A DNA stretch of 64,000 nucleotides from Quadrisphaera sp. RL12-1S (GCF_014270065.1 NZ_JACNME010000015.1:1-64000); one strand, 5' to 3'; counted from the first letter of the stretch, positions 8,294 to 17,234 are shown. Translations and numbers: made by a program. Notes: a model not told the origin generated them from the sequence alone.

Positions 8294-9795
8294 TGTGGCA
8301 GGAGCCGCCGGAGGGTGGCGCGGGCGCCGTCGGCGTGGAGCCCGCGCAGCGCGTCGAGGTAGGCGGAGGTGAACCGCTCGTCGTCCACGAGGTCGCCGAA
8401 GAGCTCGCGGTCGCGCACGAAGGCCAGCTCATCGCCCGCGAGCTGGCGCTGCGCGGCCTCCTGGACGCGGTCGCGGCGGCGGTCGACCACGGTGATGGGC
8501 TCGCCGTGCTCGTCGACGCCCTCGGCGTAGCGGGCCCAGCTCGCGATGACCGCGGCGGCCCGGTGCACGTCGCGCCCCGCGGCGAGGTCGGCGCGCACCA
8601 CGGGCACCAGCCACTTGGGGATGCGGTCGGAGCTCTCCGCGGCCAGGCGCGCGGTGGTGTCGCGCACGTGGGGGTTGCCGAACCGCTCCTCGAGGGTGTC
8701 CTTGTACTCCTCCAGGTCCACCCCGGGCACGGGCGCGAGGGTGGGGGTGGCCTCGACGTCCATGTACGCCCGCACGAACGGCTTGAGGTCGGGGTCGGTG
8801 GCGGCCCCGTCGACGAGCTCGTGGTCGAGCAGGCGCCCGAAGTACGCCAGCGCCTGGTGGCTGGCGTTGAGCAGGCGCAGCTTCATGAGCTCGTACGGCT
8901 CGACGTCGGGCACCACCTGCACGCCGACCTCCTCCAGCGGGGGGCGGCCGGCGCCGAAGGCGTCCTCCAGGGCCCACTGGGTGAACGGCTCGCACACCAC
9001 CGGCCAGGCGTCGGCGATGCCGAACTCGGCCTCGACCAGGGCGACGTCGTCGGGGGTGGTGGCGGGGGTGATCCGGTCGACCATGGAGTTCGGGAACCGG
9101 ACGCGCTCGCGCACCCACTCCCCCAGGGCCTCCTCCCGCAGGGCGGCGAAGGCCGCGAACGCCGTCTGCGCCAGGTGCCCGTTGCCCTGGAGGTTGTCGC
9201 AGCTCATCACCGTGAACGGGTCCAGGCCGCGGTCACGGCGGCGCACGAGGGCCTCCACCACGAGGCCGAAGACCGTGGTGAGCTTCGCGGCGTCGGAGCC
9301 GGCGGCGGCGTCGGCGGCCACCGCGGGGGTGTCGGTGACGAACTCGCCGGTGATGTCGTCGAGGTTGTACCCGCCCTCGGTGACGGTCAGCGAGACGATC
9401 CGCGTGGTGGGGGCGGCCAGCTTCTCCACCACGGCCTCCGGGTCGTCGGGGGCGAAGAGGTACTCGACCACCGAGCCGATGACGCGGGGCTCCAGGGAGC
9501 CGTCGGGGTGCTTGAGCACCAGCGTGTAGAGGTGGTCCTGCGCGGCGAGGGCGTCGCGCATGCGGGCGTCGCCGGGGAGCACGCCCACGCCGCAGATGCC
9601 GTACTCGCGCGCCGCCTCGAAGTCCTCGGTGAGGAGCCGGTCGAGGTACACGGCCTGGTGCGCGCGGTGGAAGCCCCCCACCCCGAAGTGGACGACGCCG
9701 GCGGTCACGGCCGACCTGTCGTAGCCGGGCACCGGGACGCGCGTGCCGATCTCAGCGAGGTTCTGGGCGTTCAGCGCGGTGGCGTTCTCGGGCAT
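8290..9795 (-). CDS. Mannitol dehydrogenase-family polyol dehydrogenase
   Basis: This long-chain polyol dehydrogenase (501 aa) belongs to the family of mannitol 2-dehydrogenase, arabinitol dehydrogenase and fructuronate reductase. The N-terminal Rossmann segment reads VVHFGVGGFHRAHQAVY. The family signature PNSMVDRITP lies at about residues 230-240, and the catalytic region KLRLLNASHQALAYFG carries the conserved Lys, Asn and His. It would oxidise mannitol (or a related polyol) to fructose with NAD in the cytoplasm. It lies between the transaldolase-like gene and the LacI gene in the transporter operon, which supports a catabolic role. The ATG at 9795 follows a GGAGGCACC ribosome site. Mannitol, sorbitol or arabitol cannot be told apart from sequence alone. 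Confidence 0.88.
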   Translation of the reverse strand: MPENATALNAQNLAEIGTRVPVPGYDRSAVTAGVVHFGVGGFHRAHQAVYLDRLLTEDFEAAREYGICGVGVLPGDARMRDALAAQDHLYTLVLKHPDGSLEPRVIGSVVEYLFAPDDPEAVVEKLAAPTTRIVSLTVTEGGYNLDDITGEFVTDTPAVAADAAAGSDAAKLTTVFGLVVEALVRRRDRGLDPFTVMSCDNLQGNGHLAQTAFAAFAALREEALGEWVRERVRFPNSMVDRITPATTPDDVALVEAEFGIADAWPVVCEPFTQWALEDAFGAGRPPLEEVGVQVVPDVEPYELMKLRLLNASHQALAYFGRLLDHELVDGAATDPDLKPFVRAYMDVEATPTLAPVPGVDLEEYKDTLEERFGNPHVRDTTARLAAESSDRIPKWLVPVVRADLAAGRDVHRAAAVIASWARYAEGVDEHGEPITVVDRRRDRVQEAAQRQLAGDELAFVRDRELFGDLVDDERFTSAYLDALRGLHADGARATLRRLLPQ

Positions 9796-9856
9796 CGGTG
9801 CCTCCGGGAGGTGCAGATGAGTGCAGTGGTGGTGCGGGCGGGCAGCGGGTGGTGGG

Positions 9857-10492
9857 TCAGCGGGCAGCCTCGAGGAAGCGCCGGTCGGCGTCCAGCGTCT
9901 GCGGGTGCGTGAAGAGCTCCTCGGCCAGGGCGGTGCCGAGGGTGGCCGCGGGCACTCCTGCCGCGGCGAGCGCCCCCACCGCCGCGAGGCTGCGCAGGCT
10001 CGCGGCGAGCACGGCGCAGCCGCTGCCGTCGAGGGCGCGGTGCATGGCGACGACGACGTCGACGGCGGCGTCCTCGTCGTCGGCGACCTTGCTCACGTAG
10101 GGGGCCACCCAGCGCGCGCCGGCGGCGCCGGCGAGCACCGCGTGGGCGACCGTGTGCGCCGCGGTGAGCAGCGTGGGCACGCCCTCGGCCGCGAGCTGCG
10201 CCGCGGCGGTGGTGCCGTCGAGCGTGGCGGGCAGCTTGACCACCACGCGCTCGCTGAGCCCCGCCAGCTGGCGGCCCCGCCCGGCCATCTCCACGGCGTC
10301 GGCGCCCCAGGTCTGCAGGAACACCGCCTGCGCGCCGTGGGCGACCGCCCAGTCGTGCACGGCGGGCACGTCGCCGCTGCCGAGGCCGGCGCGCTGCAGG
10401 ATCACCGGGTTGGTGGTGATGCCGCGGAAGACGCCCGTGGCCAGCAGCGGCGCGGCTGCGGCGCGGTCGGCGGTGTCGAGGTAGAGCTCCAC
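9857..10492 (-). CDS. Fructose-6-phosphate aldolase/transaldolase-like protein
   Basis: This short (211 aa) transaldolase-family protein resembles FSA/TalC aldolases. It begins MELYLDTADRAAAAPLL and has the ITTNPVIL motif and the Schiff-base lysine in VVVKLPAT. FSA-type enzymes cleave or form fructose 6-phosphate from dihydroxyacetone and glyceraldehyde 3-phosphate. The GTG at 10492 is chosen because it gives the family N-terminus; a longer in-frame extension would run through the end of the SDR gene. In Gram-positive polyol operons such aldolases accompany dehydrogenases that make ketoses. No kinase is encoded here, so the route from ketose to ketose phosphate is unclear. Confidence 0.82.
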   Translation of the reverse strand: MELYLDTADRAAAAPLLATGVFRGITTNPVILQRAGLGSGDVPAVHDWAVAHGAQAVFLQTWGADAVEMAGRGRQLAGLSERVVVKLPATLDGTTAAAQLAAEGVPTLLTAAHTVAHAVLAGAAGARWVAPYVSKVADDEDAAVDVVVAMHRALDGSGCAVLAASLRSLAAVGALAAAGVPAATLGTALAEELFTHPQTLDADRRFLEAAR

Positions 10493-10523
10493 GGGTGCTT
10501 CACGGTCCTTGCGGTCGGGGCGG

Positions 10524-11342
10524 TCAGGAGAACCACATGCCGCCGTCGACGACGACGGACTGGCCGGTGATGTAGGCGGCGTCGGGTGACGCCAGGAAGG
10601 AGACCACACCGGCGACGTCGGCCGGCGTCTGGAGGCGTCCGAGGGCGATCTGGCCGGTCATGGCTGCCATCGGCGCCCCCCGCTCGGCGCCGGTGCGCTC
10701 GGACAGCGAGGCGTCGATGCCGTCCCACATGGGGGTCTGGACCACGCCCGGGCTGTAGCAGTTGGCGGTGATCTGGTGCTCGGCCAGCTCCAGGGCCACC
10801 GCCTGCGTGAGCCCGCGGACGGCGAACTTGGACGCGGAGTAGGCGCTCTGCCAGCGCCCCGCCCGGTGCGCGGCCACGGACGCGGCGCCGATGAGCCGCC
10901 CGCCCCGCCCCTGGTCGACCATGAGCCGGGCCCCGGACCGGTAGCAGTTGGCCACGCCCCGCACGTTGACCGCCAGGGTGGCGTCCCACTGCTGCGCGGT
11001 GGTCTCCAGCAGCGGCGCCGTCACCGCGATCCCGGCGTTGGCGACGACGACGTCCAGCCCCCCGAACGCCTCGGCGTGGGCCCGCACCGCCCGGTCCACC
11101 GAGTCCTCGTCGGTGACGTCCACGTGGTCGCTGCGCACCGCCGCGGCTCCCGCGCCGCCTCCGGGCGTCCCCCCGGACGTCCGGAGGCGGTCCTCGACCT
11201 CAGCGAGCGCGTCGGAGGCGCGCTCCAGGTCGAGCAGGGTCACCGCGAAGCCGTCGGCGCTCAGGCGCGCGGCGACCGCCTGCCCGACGCCGCCGGCTGC
11301 CCCGGTGACGAGCGCGGAGCGCAGCGGCCCGCGCCCGGTCAC
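10524..11342 (-). CDS. Short-chain dehydrogenase/reductase (polyol operon)
   Basis: This classical SDR (272 aa) has the cofactor motif TGAAGGVGQAVA, an NAG motif (VVANAGIA), the catalytic Ser and the YSASK active site, plus the C-terminal ITGQSVVVDGG typical of polyol and acetoin reductases. It probably oxidises a polyol, such as sorbitol or xylitol, or reduces a ketose in the cytoplasm. The GTG start at 11342 overlaps the stop of the upstream permease by four bases (GTGA). The reading frame continues far upstream as an antisense shadow of the permease genes, so the start rests on this overlap and on the SDR N-terminus. Confidence 0.88.
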   Translation of the reverse strand: MTGRGPLRSALVTGAAGGVGQAVAARLSADGFAVTLLDLERASDALAEVEDRLRTSGGTPGGGAGAAAVRSDHVDVTDEDSVDRAVRAHAEAFGGLDVVVANAGIAVTAPLLETTAQQWDATLAVNVRGVANCYRSGARLMVDQGRGGRLIGAASVAAHRAGRWQSAYSASKFAVRGLTQAVALELAEHQITANCYSPGVVQTPMWDGIDASLSERTGAERGAPMAAMTGQIALGRLQTPADVAGVVSFLASPDAAYITGQSVVVDGGMWFS

Positions 11343-12235
11343 TTCACCGCGCCGAGGGACAGGCCCTGGACCAGCTTGTCCTGCGCGGCGAACCCCGCCA
11401 CGAGCACCGGCAGGGAGATGACCACGGCGGCCGCGCACACCTGCGCCAGGAACAGGCCCTGGCTGGTGGCGAAGCTGGTGAGGAACACGGGGGCGGTGCC
11501 CGCGACGGTGCCGGTGAGCGTGCGGGCCAGCAGCAGCTCGTTCCAGCTGAAGATGAAGCAGATGAGCGAGGTGGCGGCGATGCCGGGCAGGGCCACGGGC
11601 GCCACCACGGACCGCAGCATGGTGACGAGCCCGGCGCCGTCCAGCTGGGCGGCCTCCATCATCTCCACCGGGACCTCGGCGAGGAAGCTGCGCATCATCC
11701 ACACGGCGATCGGCAGGTTCATCGACGTGTAGAGCAGGACGAGCAGGTTGATGTTGTCCAGCAGGCCGGTGTTCTTGGCGAAGAGGAACAGCGGCAGCAG
11801 GCCCGCCACGATGGGCAGGAACTTCGTGGACAGGAAGAAGAACAGCACGTCGGTCCACTTGCTGACGGGCTTGATGGACAGGGCGTAGGCGGCGGGGACG
11901 GCCAGCACCAGCACGAGCAGGGTGGACAGGACCGACGCCGTCAGGCTGTTGATGAGCGGGGGCCAGGGCGTGGTGCCGCCGCCGGCGCCGAAGAAGGCGC
12001 GGTAGCCGTCCAGGGTGAGCGGGGCGAAGACCGACGGCGGGTTGGTGGAGGCGTCGGTCTCGGAGTGGAACGACGTCAGCAGCATGAAGAGCACAGGAGC
12101 GACGAAGAGCAGCCCCACCGCCCAGGCGGCGATCCCCCACGCGGGGTGCCCGCCCTGCTCGGGGGTGCGCCGCTTCTTGCGCGCCGGTCCCTTGAAGGAG
12201 GTCGCCGCGACGGCGCTGTTGGTGTGGGTGCTCAT
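11339..12235 (-). CDS. Sugar/polyol ABC transporter permease, MalG type
   Basis: This inner-membrane permease (298 aa) has six predicted helices and the EAA loop EMMEAAQLDGAGLVTMLRSVVAP, which contacts the ATPase. It is the CUT1 family partner of the MalF-type permease, whose gene overlaps it by four bases (ATGA at 12232-12235). Together with the lipoprotein at 13319-14695 it would import a polyol or oligosaccharide. No ATPase gene is in the operon. In actinobacteria a shared MsiK-type ATPase encoded elsewhere usually serves such importers. Confidence 0.92.
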   Translation of the reverse strand: MSTHTNSAVAATSFKGPARKKRRTPEQGGHPAWGIAAWAVGLLFVAPVLFMLLTSFHSETDASTNPPSVFAPLTLDGYRAFFGAGGGTTPWPPLINSLTASVLSTLLVLVLAVPAAYALSIKPVSKWTDVLFFFLSTKFLPIVAGLLPLFLFAKNTGLLDNINLLVLLYTSMNLPIAVWMMRSFLAEVPVEMMEAAQLDGAGLVTMLRSVVAPVALPGIAATSLICFIFSWNELLLARTLTGTVAGTAPVFLTSFATSQGLFLAQVCAAAVVISLPVLVAGFAAQDKLVQGLSLGAVK

Positions 12236-13221
12236 CGGCCGGTCTCCTCGTCGAAGAGGCTGGACACGGTGCGCAGCGCGAAGGTGGCGATGATGATCGT
12301 GCCGATCACCACGACCACGCCCTGCGCCGAGGCGAGCCCGTAGTCCTGCTGCTGGAAGAAGGTCGCGTAGACCGTGTAGGGCAGGTTGGCCGTGCCCAGG
12401 GCGCCCGCGGTCATGATGAACACGGAGTCGAAGGCCTGGACGATGTAGATGGACCCGAGCAGGCCGCCGAGCTCGAGGTAGCGGCGCAGGTGGGGGAACG
12501 TGATGTAGCGGAAGATCTGCCAGCTGCCGGCTCCGTCCATGCGGGCGGCCTCCACCACGTCACCCGGCTTGGACTGCAGGCCCGCGAGCAGGATCAGCAT
12601 CATGAACGGCGTCCACTGCCAGACGAGGGACATCTCGATCGACAGCAGCGGGTGGTCGGACAGCCACACCGGCTGCGGCGGGCTGTCGGAGCCGAAGAGG
12701 GACCAGACCCACGTCAGCACGCCGTTGACGAGGCCGTAGCCGGAGTTGAGGATGCCGTGCTTCCACAGCAGGGCCGCGGCCACGGGGACCACGAGGAACG
12801 GCGCGATCATCATGGTGCGCACGGCCCCGCGGCCGAGGAACTTGCGGTCCAGCAGGAGGGCGATCGCGGTGCCGAGGACCAGGCTGACGAGGACGACGGT
12901 GGCCGTCAGCAGGATCGTGGTGATCACCGAGTTGCGGATGGTCGGGTTGGTGAAGACCTGGACGTAGTTGTCGAGGCCGGTGAACCCGATCTGGTCCGGG
13001 CGCAGTGCCCGGTAGTCCATGAACGAGATGACGATCGTGGCCAGGAACGGCAGCTGCGTGGCGGCGATCGTGAAGATCAGGGCGGGCAGCAGCGGGATCC
13101 TGCGGCGGCGCGCCTCGCGGCGGTCGCGGGCGGCCTGTCCCTGCGGTCGCTGGTAGGTGGTCCTCTGCTCCGGCGTCAGCTCCGACGCCGGCCCGGGGGC
13201 GGCTGGGGCAGCAGTGCTCAT
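12232..13221 (-). CDS. Sugar/polyol ABC transporter permease, MalF type
   Basis: The protein has 329 residues with six helices. Its N-terminal cytoplasmic tail is basic (ARDRREARRRR) and its EAA loop is DVVEAARMDGAGSWQIFRYITFP. It belongs to the binding-protein-dependent CUT1 permeases and pairs with the MalG-type protein encoded immediately downstream. The SBP gene upstream is separated from it by 97 bases that hold a strong hairpin (13258-13290), so the permeases are probably made at a lower level than the binding protein. Confidence 0.92.
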   Translation of the reverse strand: MSTAAPAAPGPASELTPEQRTTYQRPQGQAARDRREARRRRIPLLPALIFTIAATQLPFLATIVISFMDYRALRPDQIGFTGLDNYVQVFTNPTIRNSVITTILLTATVVLVSLVLGTAIALLLDRKFLGRGAVRTMMIAPFLVVPVAAALLWKHGILNSGYGLVNGVLTWVWSLFGSDSPPQPVWLSDHPLLSIEMSLVWQWTPFMMLILLAGLQSKPGDVVEAARMDGAGSWQIFRYITFPHLRRYLELGGLLGSIYIVQAFDSVFIMTAGALGTANLPYTVYATFFQQQDYGLASAQGVVVVIGTIIIATFALRTVSSLFDEETGR

Positions 13222-13257
13222 GGTGGGTCCTTCCGCCGGGCGGTGGGGGTGGGGCCC

Positions 13258-13290
13258 CGCCCGTCCCGGCCTGCGGGGCCGGGACGGGCG
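13258..13290 (-). terminator. Strong hairpin between binding-protein and permease genes
   Basis: A perfect 13-base inverted repeat (13258-13270 and 13278-13290) surrounds a 7-base loop. There is no following T-run. Placed between the SBP and MalF genes, it is more likely to attenuate transcription or protect the 3' end of the SBP message than to be a full terminator. This is a known pattern in sugar ABC operons. Confidence 0.6.
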
Positions 13291-13318
13291 GAGGCGGTGC
13301 CGCTGGGAGGTGCGGGGG

Positions 13319-14695
13319 CTACTTCTTGTTGGCGTCGCCGGCGGCCTGCGCCAGCGGCTGGCCGGTGTCGAGGGCCTGCTGCACGGTCTGCTGGCCGGCG
13401 ATCGCCGCGCTGACGCCCTGGCTCACCTGGGTCGCCATGCCCGCGAACTCCGGGATCGCGACGAACTGGATGCCCGGGGCCGGACGCGGCTGCACGCCCG
13501 GGTTGTTCGGGTCGGCGGCGTTGATGGCCGTCTCGGTGGCCTGGTAGAAGGCCTGCGCGGACTGCTGGTACTCCGGGATGTCGTACGTGGAGGCGCGCTT
13601 GCCGGCCGGGACGTTGGCCCACCCGACCTGCTGGCCGACGAGCTTCTCGTAGTCCTTGCCCGTGGCCCACGAGATGAACTTCCAGGCGGCGTCCTTCTTC
13701 TTAGAGGCCTCCTGGGTGGCGAACGCCCAGCTGTAGAGCCACCCCGAGGACGCCGTCTCCTTGACGGGGGCGGGCACGTAGCCGATCTTGCCCTTCACCG
13801 GGGAGCTGTCGGCCTCCAGGGAGCCGGCGGCCGAGGTCGCGTCGTACCACATGGACACGCCGCCCTGGGTCATGGCGTTGAGGCACTCGGTGAAGCCGGC
13901 GTTGGCGGCGTCGGGCTCGCCGTGCTGCTGCACGAGGTTGACGTAGAAGTTGGTGGCCTCCACGAACGGCGCGGCGCTGACCTGGGCGTTCCAGTCCTTG
14001 TCGAACCAGGTGCCGCCGTAGGTGTTCACCACCGTGGTGAGCGGGGCGAAGACCTGGCCCCAGCCGGACTGGCCGCGCAGGCAGATGCCGCGCATCTTCC
14101 CCTGGCCCTCGTCGGCCTTGGCCGCGAGGTCGGCGACCTGGTCCCAGGTGGGCTTGTCGGGCATGGTCAGGCCCTTGGCCTGGAACACGTCCTTGCGGTA
14201 CATGAGGAAGGAGCTCTCGCCGTAGAACGGCTCGGCGTACTGCGAGCCGTCAGCGCCCTTGAGGCCGTCGGCGATGGGCTTGAGGACGTCGCCCTGGTCG
14301 TACCCGCTGTCCTTGCTGACGTAGTCGTCCAGGTTGGCGATCCACTTGTTCTTGGAGAAGAACGGCGTCTCGTAGTTCGAGATGGTGGCGACGTCGTACT
14401 GACCGGCCTGGCTGGAGAAGTCGGTCTGGATCTTGTCGCGGACGTCGTTCTCCGGGAGCACCGTGTAGTTCACCGTGATGCCGGTCTGCTTGGTGAAGTT
14501 GTCGGCGGTGAGCTTCTGCAGGTCCACCATCTGCGGGTTGTTGACCATGATCACGTTGATCGACTGGGCGCCGCCGCTGCTGGCGTCGCCGCCACCACCG
14601 CCGCCGCTGCCTCCGGCTCCGGCGCAGCCGGCCGTCATCACGGCCAGGCCCGCCGCAGCGGCGATGGAGGCGAGGACACGTCGTCGTGCTGCCAT
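13319..14695 (-). CDS. Extracellular solute-binding lipoprotein of polyol/sugar ABC importer
   Basis: This 458-residue CUT1 solute-binding protein has a lipoprotein signal ending VMTAGC, with the lipidated Cys at residue 24, and then a Gly/Ser-rich linker to about residue 42. The mature part begins SINVIMVNNPQM and shows the family-1 features NYTVLPENDVRDKI, YDVATISNYETPFF and GGVSMWYDAT. Similar proteins bind mannitol, sorbitol or glucitol-type polyols, which fits the dehydrogenases downstream, but the ligand is an inference. It is the first gene of the operon; the ATG at 14695 lies about 220 bases downstream of a promoter at 14919-14948. Confidence 0.9.
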   Translation of the reverse strand: MAARRRVLASIAAAAGLAVMTAGCAGAGGSGGGGGGDASSGGAQSINVIMVNNPQMVDLQKLTADNFTKQTGITVNYTVLPENDVRDKIQTDFSSQAGQYDVATISNYETPFFSKNKWIANLDDYVSKDSGYDQGDVLKPIADGLKGADGSQYAEPFYGESSFLMYRKDVFQAKGLTMPDKPTWDQVADLAAKADEGQGKMRGICLRGQSGWGQVFAPLTTVVNTYGGTWFDKDWNAQVSAAPFVEATNFYVNLVQQHGEPDAANAGFTECLNAMTQGGVSMWYDATSAAGSLEADSSPVKGKIGYVPAPVKETASSGWLYSWAFATQEASKKKDAAWKFISWATGKDYEKLVGQQVGWANVPAGKRASTYDIPEYQQSAQAFYQATETAINAADPNNPGVQPRPAPGIQFVAIPEFAGMATQVSQGVSAAIAGQQTVQQALDTGQPLAQAAGDANKK

Positions 14696-15096
14696 GGGTG
14701 GAGACCTTCTTCCTCAGGGGTGACCGGGGCGCCGGAGGCGCCGGGGGTCGGGCGGTCGGTCGGGGTGGGCGCAGCCCCAGCGGCACCGTCGGGGGTGGCG
14801 CCGGGTGCGGCCGCCCTGCGCGGCCCGCGCGTCGCCGGGTCGTGCAGGAGCCGCGTCGGTGTCTCGGGGAGGGCCCTCTCTGGTCCGCCCCCGCGACGTC
14901 GTCGTCGTGGTGCCGAGGAGTCTGCCGACTCTCTGCAAACGTTGTCAACGCGCCCTGTGTAACGAACGGGTCACGCGCTGTCGGCCTTCCGGGGGGCACG
15001 CTGGCGCGCGGCCGCGTGCGGGCACCGGGTGGACGGGGCGCGACCGGTGTGTGCTCCCATGTGCCGTCAGCGACGACCACCCCTGAGGAGCCCGAC
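14696..15096. other. Divergent intergenic region, polyol operon / alcohol dehydrogenase
   Basis: This 401-base gap separates the minus-strand SBP gene from the plus-strand dehydrogenase gene. It holds the minus-strand promoter and LacI-like operator near 14919-14948 and a GAGGAG ribosome site for the plus gene. The leader of the minus operon would be about 220 bases long and is G/C-rich. I see no gene in it and no riboswitch that I can name. Confidence 0.6.
14919..14948 (-). promoter_or_regulatory. Promoter with overlapping LacI-type operator for polyol operon
   Basis: On the minus strand a perfect -35 TTGACA (14948-14943) and a -10-like CAGACT (14924-14919) are 18 bases apart. The -35 runs into an imperfect palindrome centred on CG (TGACAACGTTTGCA, 14947-14934), the shape of a LacI-family operator. 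The LacI gene at the operon end is the obvious candidate to bind it. Confidence 0.5.
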
Positions 15097-16164
15097 GTGC
15101 GTGCAGCGTTCCTGCCCGGAGCCAGCCGGGTCGACCTGCGACAGGTCCCCGACCCGGTCCCCGGCCACGGCCAGGTGCTGCTGGCCACGAGGGCCTCCAC
15201 CATCTGCGGCTCGGACCTGAGGGCGATCTACCGCGAGCACCTCGGCGAGGGTCCGGAGGCCTACCAGGGCGTGGTCGGCGGCCACGAGCCCGCCGGCCGC
15301 GTCGTCGCCGTCGGCGAGGGGGTGGAGCGGATCTCGGTGGGTGACCGCGTGGTCGTCTACCACATCAGCGGCTGCGGGCAGTGCGACGAGTGCCGCCGCG
15401 GCTACCAGATCTCCTGCACCGGCCAGGGGCGCGCCGCGTACGGCTGGCAGCGCGACGGCGGCCACGCCGACCTGCTGCTCGCCGAGGAGCGAGACCTGCT
15501 GGTGCTGCCCGACGAGCTCACCTTCCTCGACGGCGCGGTGGTGGCGTGCGGCTTCGGCACCGCCTACGAGGCGCTGTGCCGGGTGGACGTCTCCGGGCGC
15601 GACCGGGTGCTGGTCACCGGCCTGGGCCCGGTGGGCTGCGCCCTCGGGCTGCTCGCCAAGGCGATGGGCGCCCTCCTGGTGGTGGGCACCGACCCGAGCC
15701 CGCAGCGGCGGGCCCTGGCGCTGGAGCTGGGTGCCGTGGACCACGCCGTGGGCGGTTCTGACGAGGAGCTCGACGCTCTGCTCGGGGACGGCGCCGAGGT
15801 GGCGGTGGACGCGTCCGGCAACGGCCGCGGGCAGCTGACCGCGCTGCGGCACACCCGGCGCTGGGGCCGCGCGGCGCTGGTCGGCGAGGGCGGCCACCTG
15901 TCCGTGGACGTCTCGGAGGTGCTCATCCACCGCCAGCTCACCGTGCACGGCTCGTGGGTGACCTCCACGGGGCGCATGAGCGAGCTGCTGGCCAACCTCG
16001 CCCGCTGGGGCCTGCACCCCGAGCGGCTGGTCAGCGACACCTTCACCATCACCGAGGCCGCCAGGGCCTACGAGGTGGCCGACGCCGCCACCGGCGGCAA
16101 GGTCGGCATCGTCTGGCCCGACGGGCCTGACGGGCCCGGCGAGCCCGGCGAGCCCGGCGCCTGA
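15097..16164 (+). CDS. Zinc-dependent alcohol/polyol dehydrogenase
   Basis: This medium-chain zinc dehydrogenase has 355 residues. The catalytic zinc ligands are in TICGSD and GGHEPAG, and the structural zinc site is CGQCDECRRGYQISC (about residues 93-107). The coenzyme motif is GLGPVGCALG. Relatives include sorbitol/iditol dehydrogenases and other NAD-dependent polyol dehydrogenases. The GTG at 15097 follows GAGGAG at 15084-15090; an in-frame extension further upstream lacks support. It is transcribed away from the polyol operon and probably shares its inducer. The C-terminus ends in a short GP/GE repeat (ending GEPGEPGA), which looks like a low-complexity tail. Confidence 0.88.
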   Translation: MRAAFLPGASRVDLRQVPDPVPGHGQVLLATRASTICGSDLRAIYREHLGEGPEAYQGVVGGHEPAGRVVAVGEGVERISVGDRVVVYHISGCGQCDECRRGYQISCTGQGRAAYGWQRDGGHADLLLAEERDLLVLPDELTFLDGAVVACGFGTAYEALCRVDVSGRDRVLVTGLGPVGCALGLLAKAMGALLVVGTDPSPQRRALALELGAVDHAVGGSDEELDALLGDGAEVAVDASGNGRGQLTALRHTRRWGRAALVGEGGHLSVDVSEVLIHRQLTVHGSWVTSTGRMSELLANLARWGLHPERLVSDTFTITEAARAYEVADAATGGKVGIVWPDGPDGPGEPGEPGA

Positions 16165-16174
16165 CGCGGAGGGC

Positions 16175-17203
16175 TCAGGGTCGGGGTTCGAGGACCACCT
16201 CCACGCGTCGCCCGGTGCGCAGGGCCTCCACGCCGGCGGTGGTCACCGCGGTGGCCGCGTACCCGTCGTAGGAGGACGGCCCGGCAGCGGTGCCCCGCCG
16301 CGCCGCGTCGGCCCACGCCTGCACCTCGGCGTCGTAGGCGGCTTCGAACCTCTCGAGGAACCCCGCCGGCACCCGGCGCCCCCGCACGGCCGTGTCGGCG
16401 CGGGCGACGAGCGGGCCGCTCTCCGTGCCCACCAGAGCGGTCCCGCGCTCCGCCACCAGCTCGGTGCGCACCTCGTACCCGAGGCCCGTCGCGGCGCTGA
16501 CCTCGACGTCGACCAGGGCCCCGCTCTGCGTCTCGAGCAGCGCGAAGACCGGGTCGGCGAGGCCCTCGGGCGCGCTCCGGCGCCGTCGGGGGGTCCTCAC
16601 GGTGATGGCGGTGACCTCCTCGCCGAGGAGGAACCGCGCCCCGTCGACCTCGTGGACGAGGGAGTCGAGCACCACCGTCTCACTGGTGGAGTAGGGAGGC
16701 ACCGAGGCGTTGCGGTGCGCGCAGTGCAGCAGGAGCGGGGCGCCGAGCTCGTCGGTCTCGACGAGCTGCCGCAGGGCGACGTAGCCGGCGTCGTACCGGC
16801 GCATGAAGCCCACCTGCACGAGGCGCTTCCCCGTCGTCGCGGAGACGGCGGCCTCCGCGCGCACCACCTCCAGGGCCGAGGCGACGTCGGTGGTCATCGG
16901 CTTCTCGCAGAGCACCGGCAGGCCGCGCTCGAGGCACGCCAGCAGCAGCTCGGCGTGGGTGGGGCCGGTGCTGGCGATGACGACGGCGTCGACGTCGTCG
17001 TCGTCCAGGGCGGCGAGCGCGTCGGGGGCCACCCGGACCCCCGGGTGGGCGGCCGCGACGCGCTCGGCGGTCTGCGCGGAGGCGTCGGCCACGAGCACGG
17101 GCCGCGCGCCGACCACGCGGTCGGCGAGGCGCCGCACGTGGTCGGCACCCATGGCGCCCACCCCGACCACGGCGACCCGCAGGTCAGAGGTCTGCTCGGT
17201 CAT
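16175..17203 (-). CDS. iolG: myo-Inositol 2-dehydrogenase, classical IolG type
   Basis: This Gfo/Idh/MocA oxidoreductase (342 aa) has the NAD motif VGVGAMG, the catalytic Lys101 in CEKP, and Asp180 and His184 in VLDSLVHEVD. The HRNASVPPY segment is characteristic of the B. subtilis IolG branch. It would oxidise myo-inositol to scyllo-inosose, the first step of the pathway. It is the last gene of the minus-strand iol operon, 90 bases after iolA and beyond a large inverted repeat that may lower its expression. Two further members of the family are encoded at 28825-29871 and 34945-35964. Activity on scyllo- or chiro-inositol is equally possible. Confidence 0.85.
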   Translation of the reverse strand: MTEQTSDLRVAVVGVGAMGADHVRRLADRVVGARPVLVADASAQTAERVAAAHPGVRVAPDALAALDDDDVDAVVIASTGPTHAELLLACLERGLPVLCEKPMTTDVASALEVVRAEAAVSATTGKRLVQVGFMRRYDAGYVALRQLVETDELGAPLLLHCAHRNASVPPYSTSETVVLDSLVHEVDGARFLLGEEVTAITVRTPRRRRSAPEGLADPVFALLETQSGALVDVEVSAATGLGYEVRTELVAERGTALVGTESGPLVARADTAVRGRRVPAGFLERFEAAYDAEVQAWADAARRGTAAGPSSYDGYAATAVTTAGVEALRTGRRVEVVLEPRP

Positions 17204-17234
17204 GCTCCAGCGCTCCTCGCGTCCAGCGGGCAGA

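Noticed and set aside
14696-15096. Riboswitch in the long leader of the polyol operon
   Set aside because: No pattern of a known riboswitch could be recognised. The GC-rich sequence forms many possible stems by chance.
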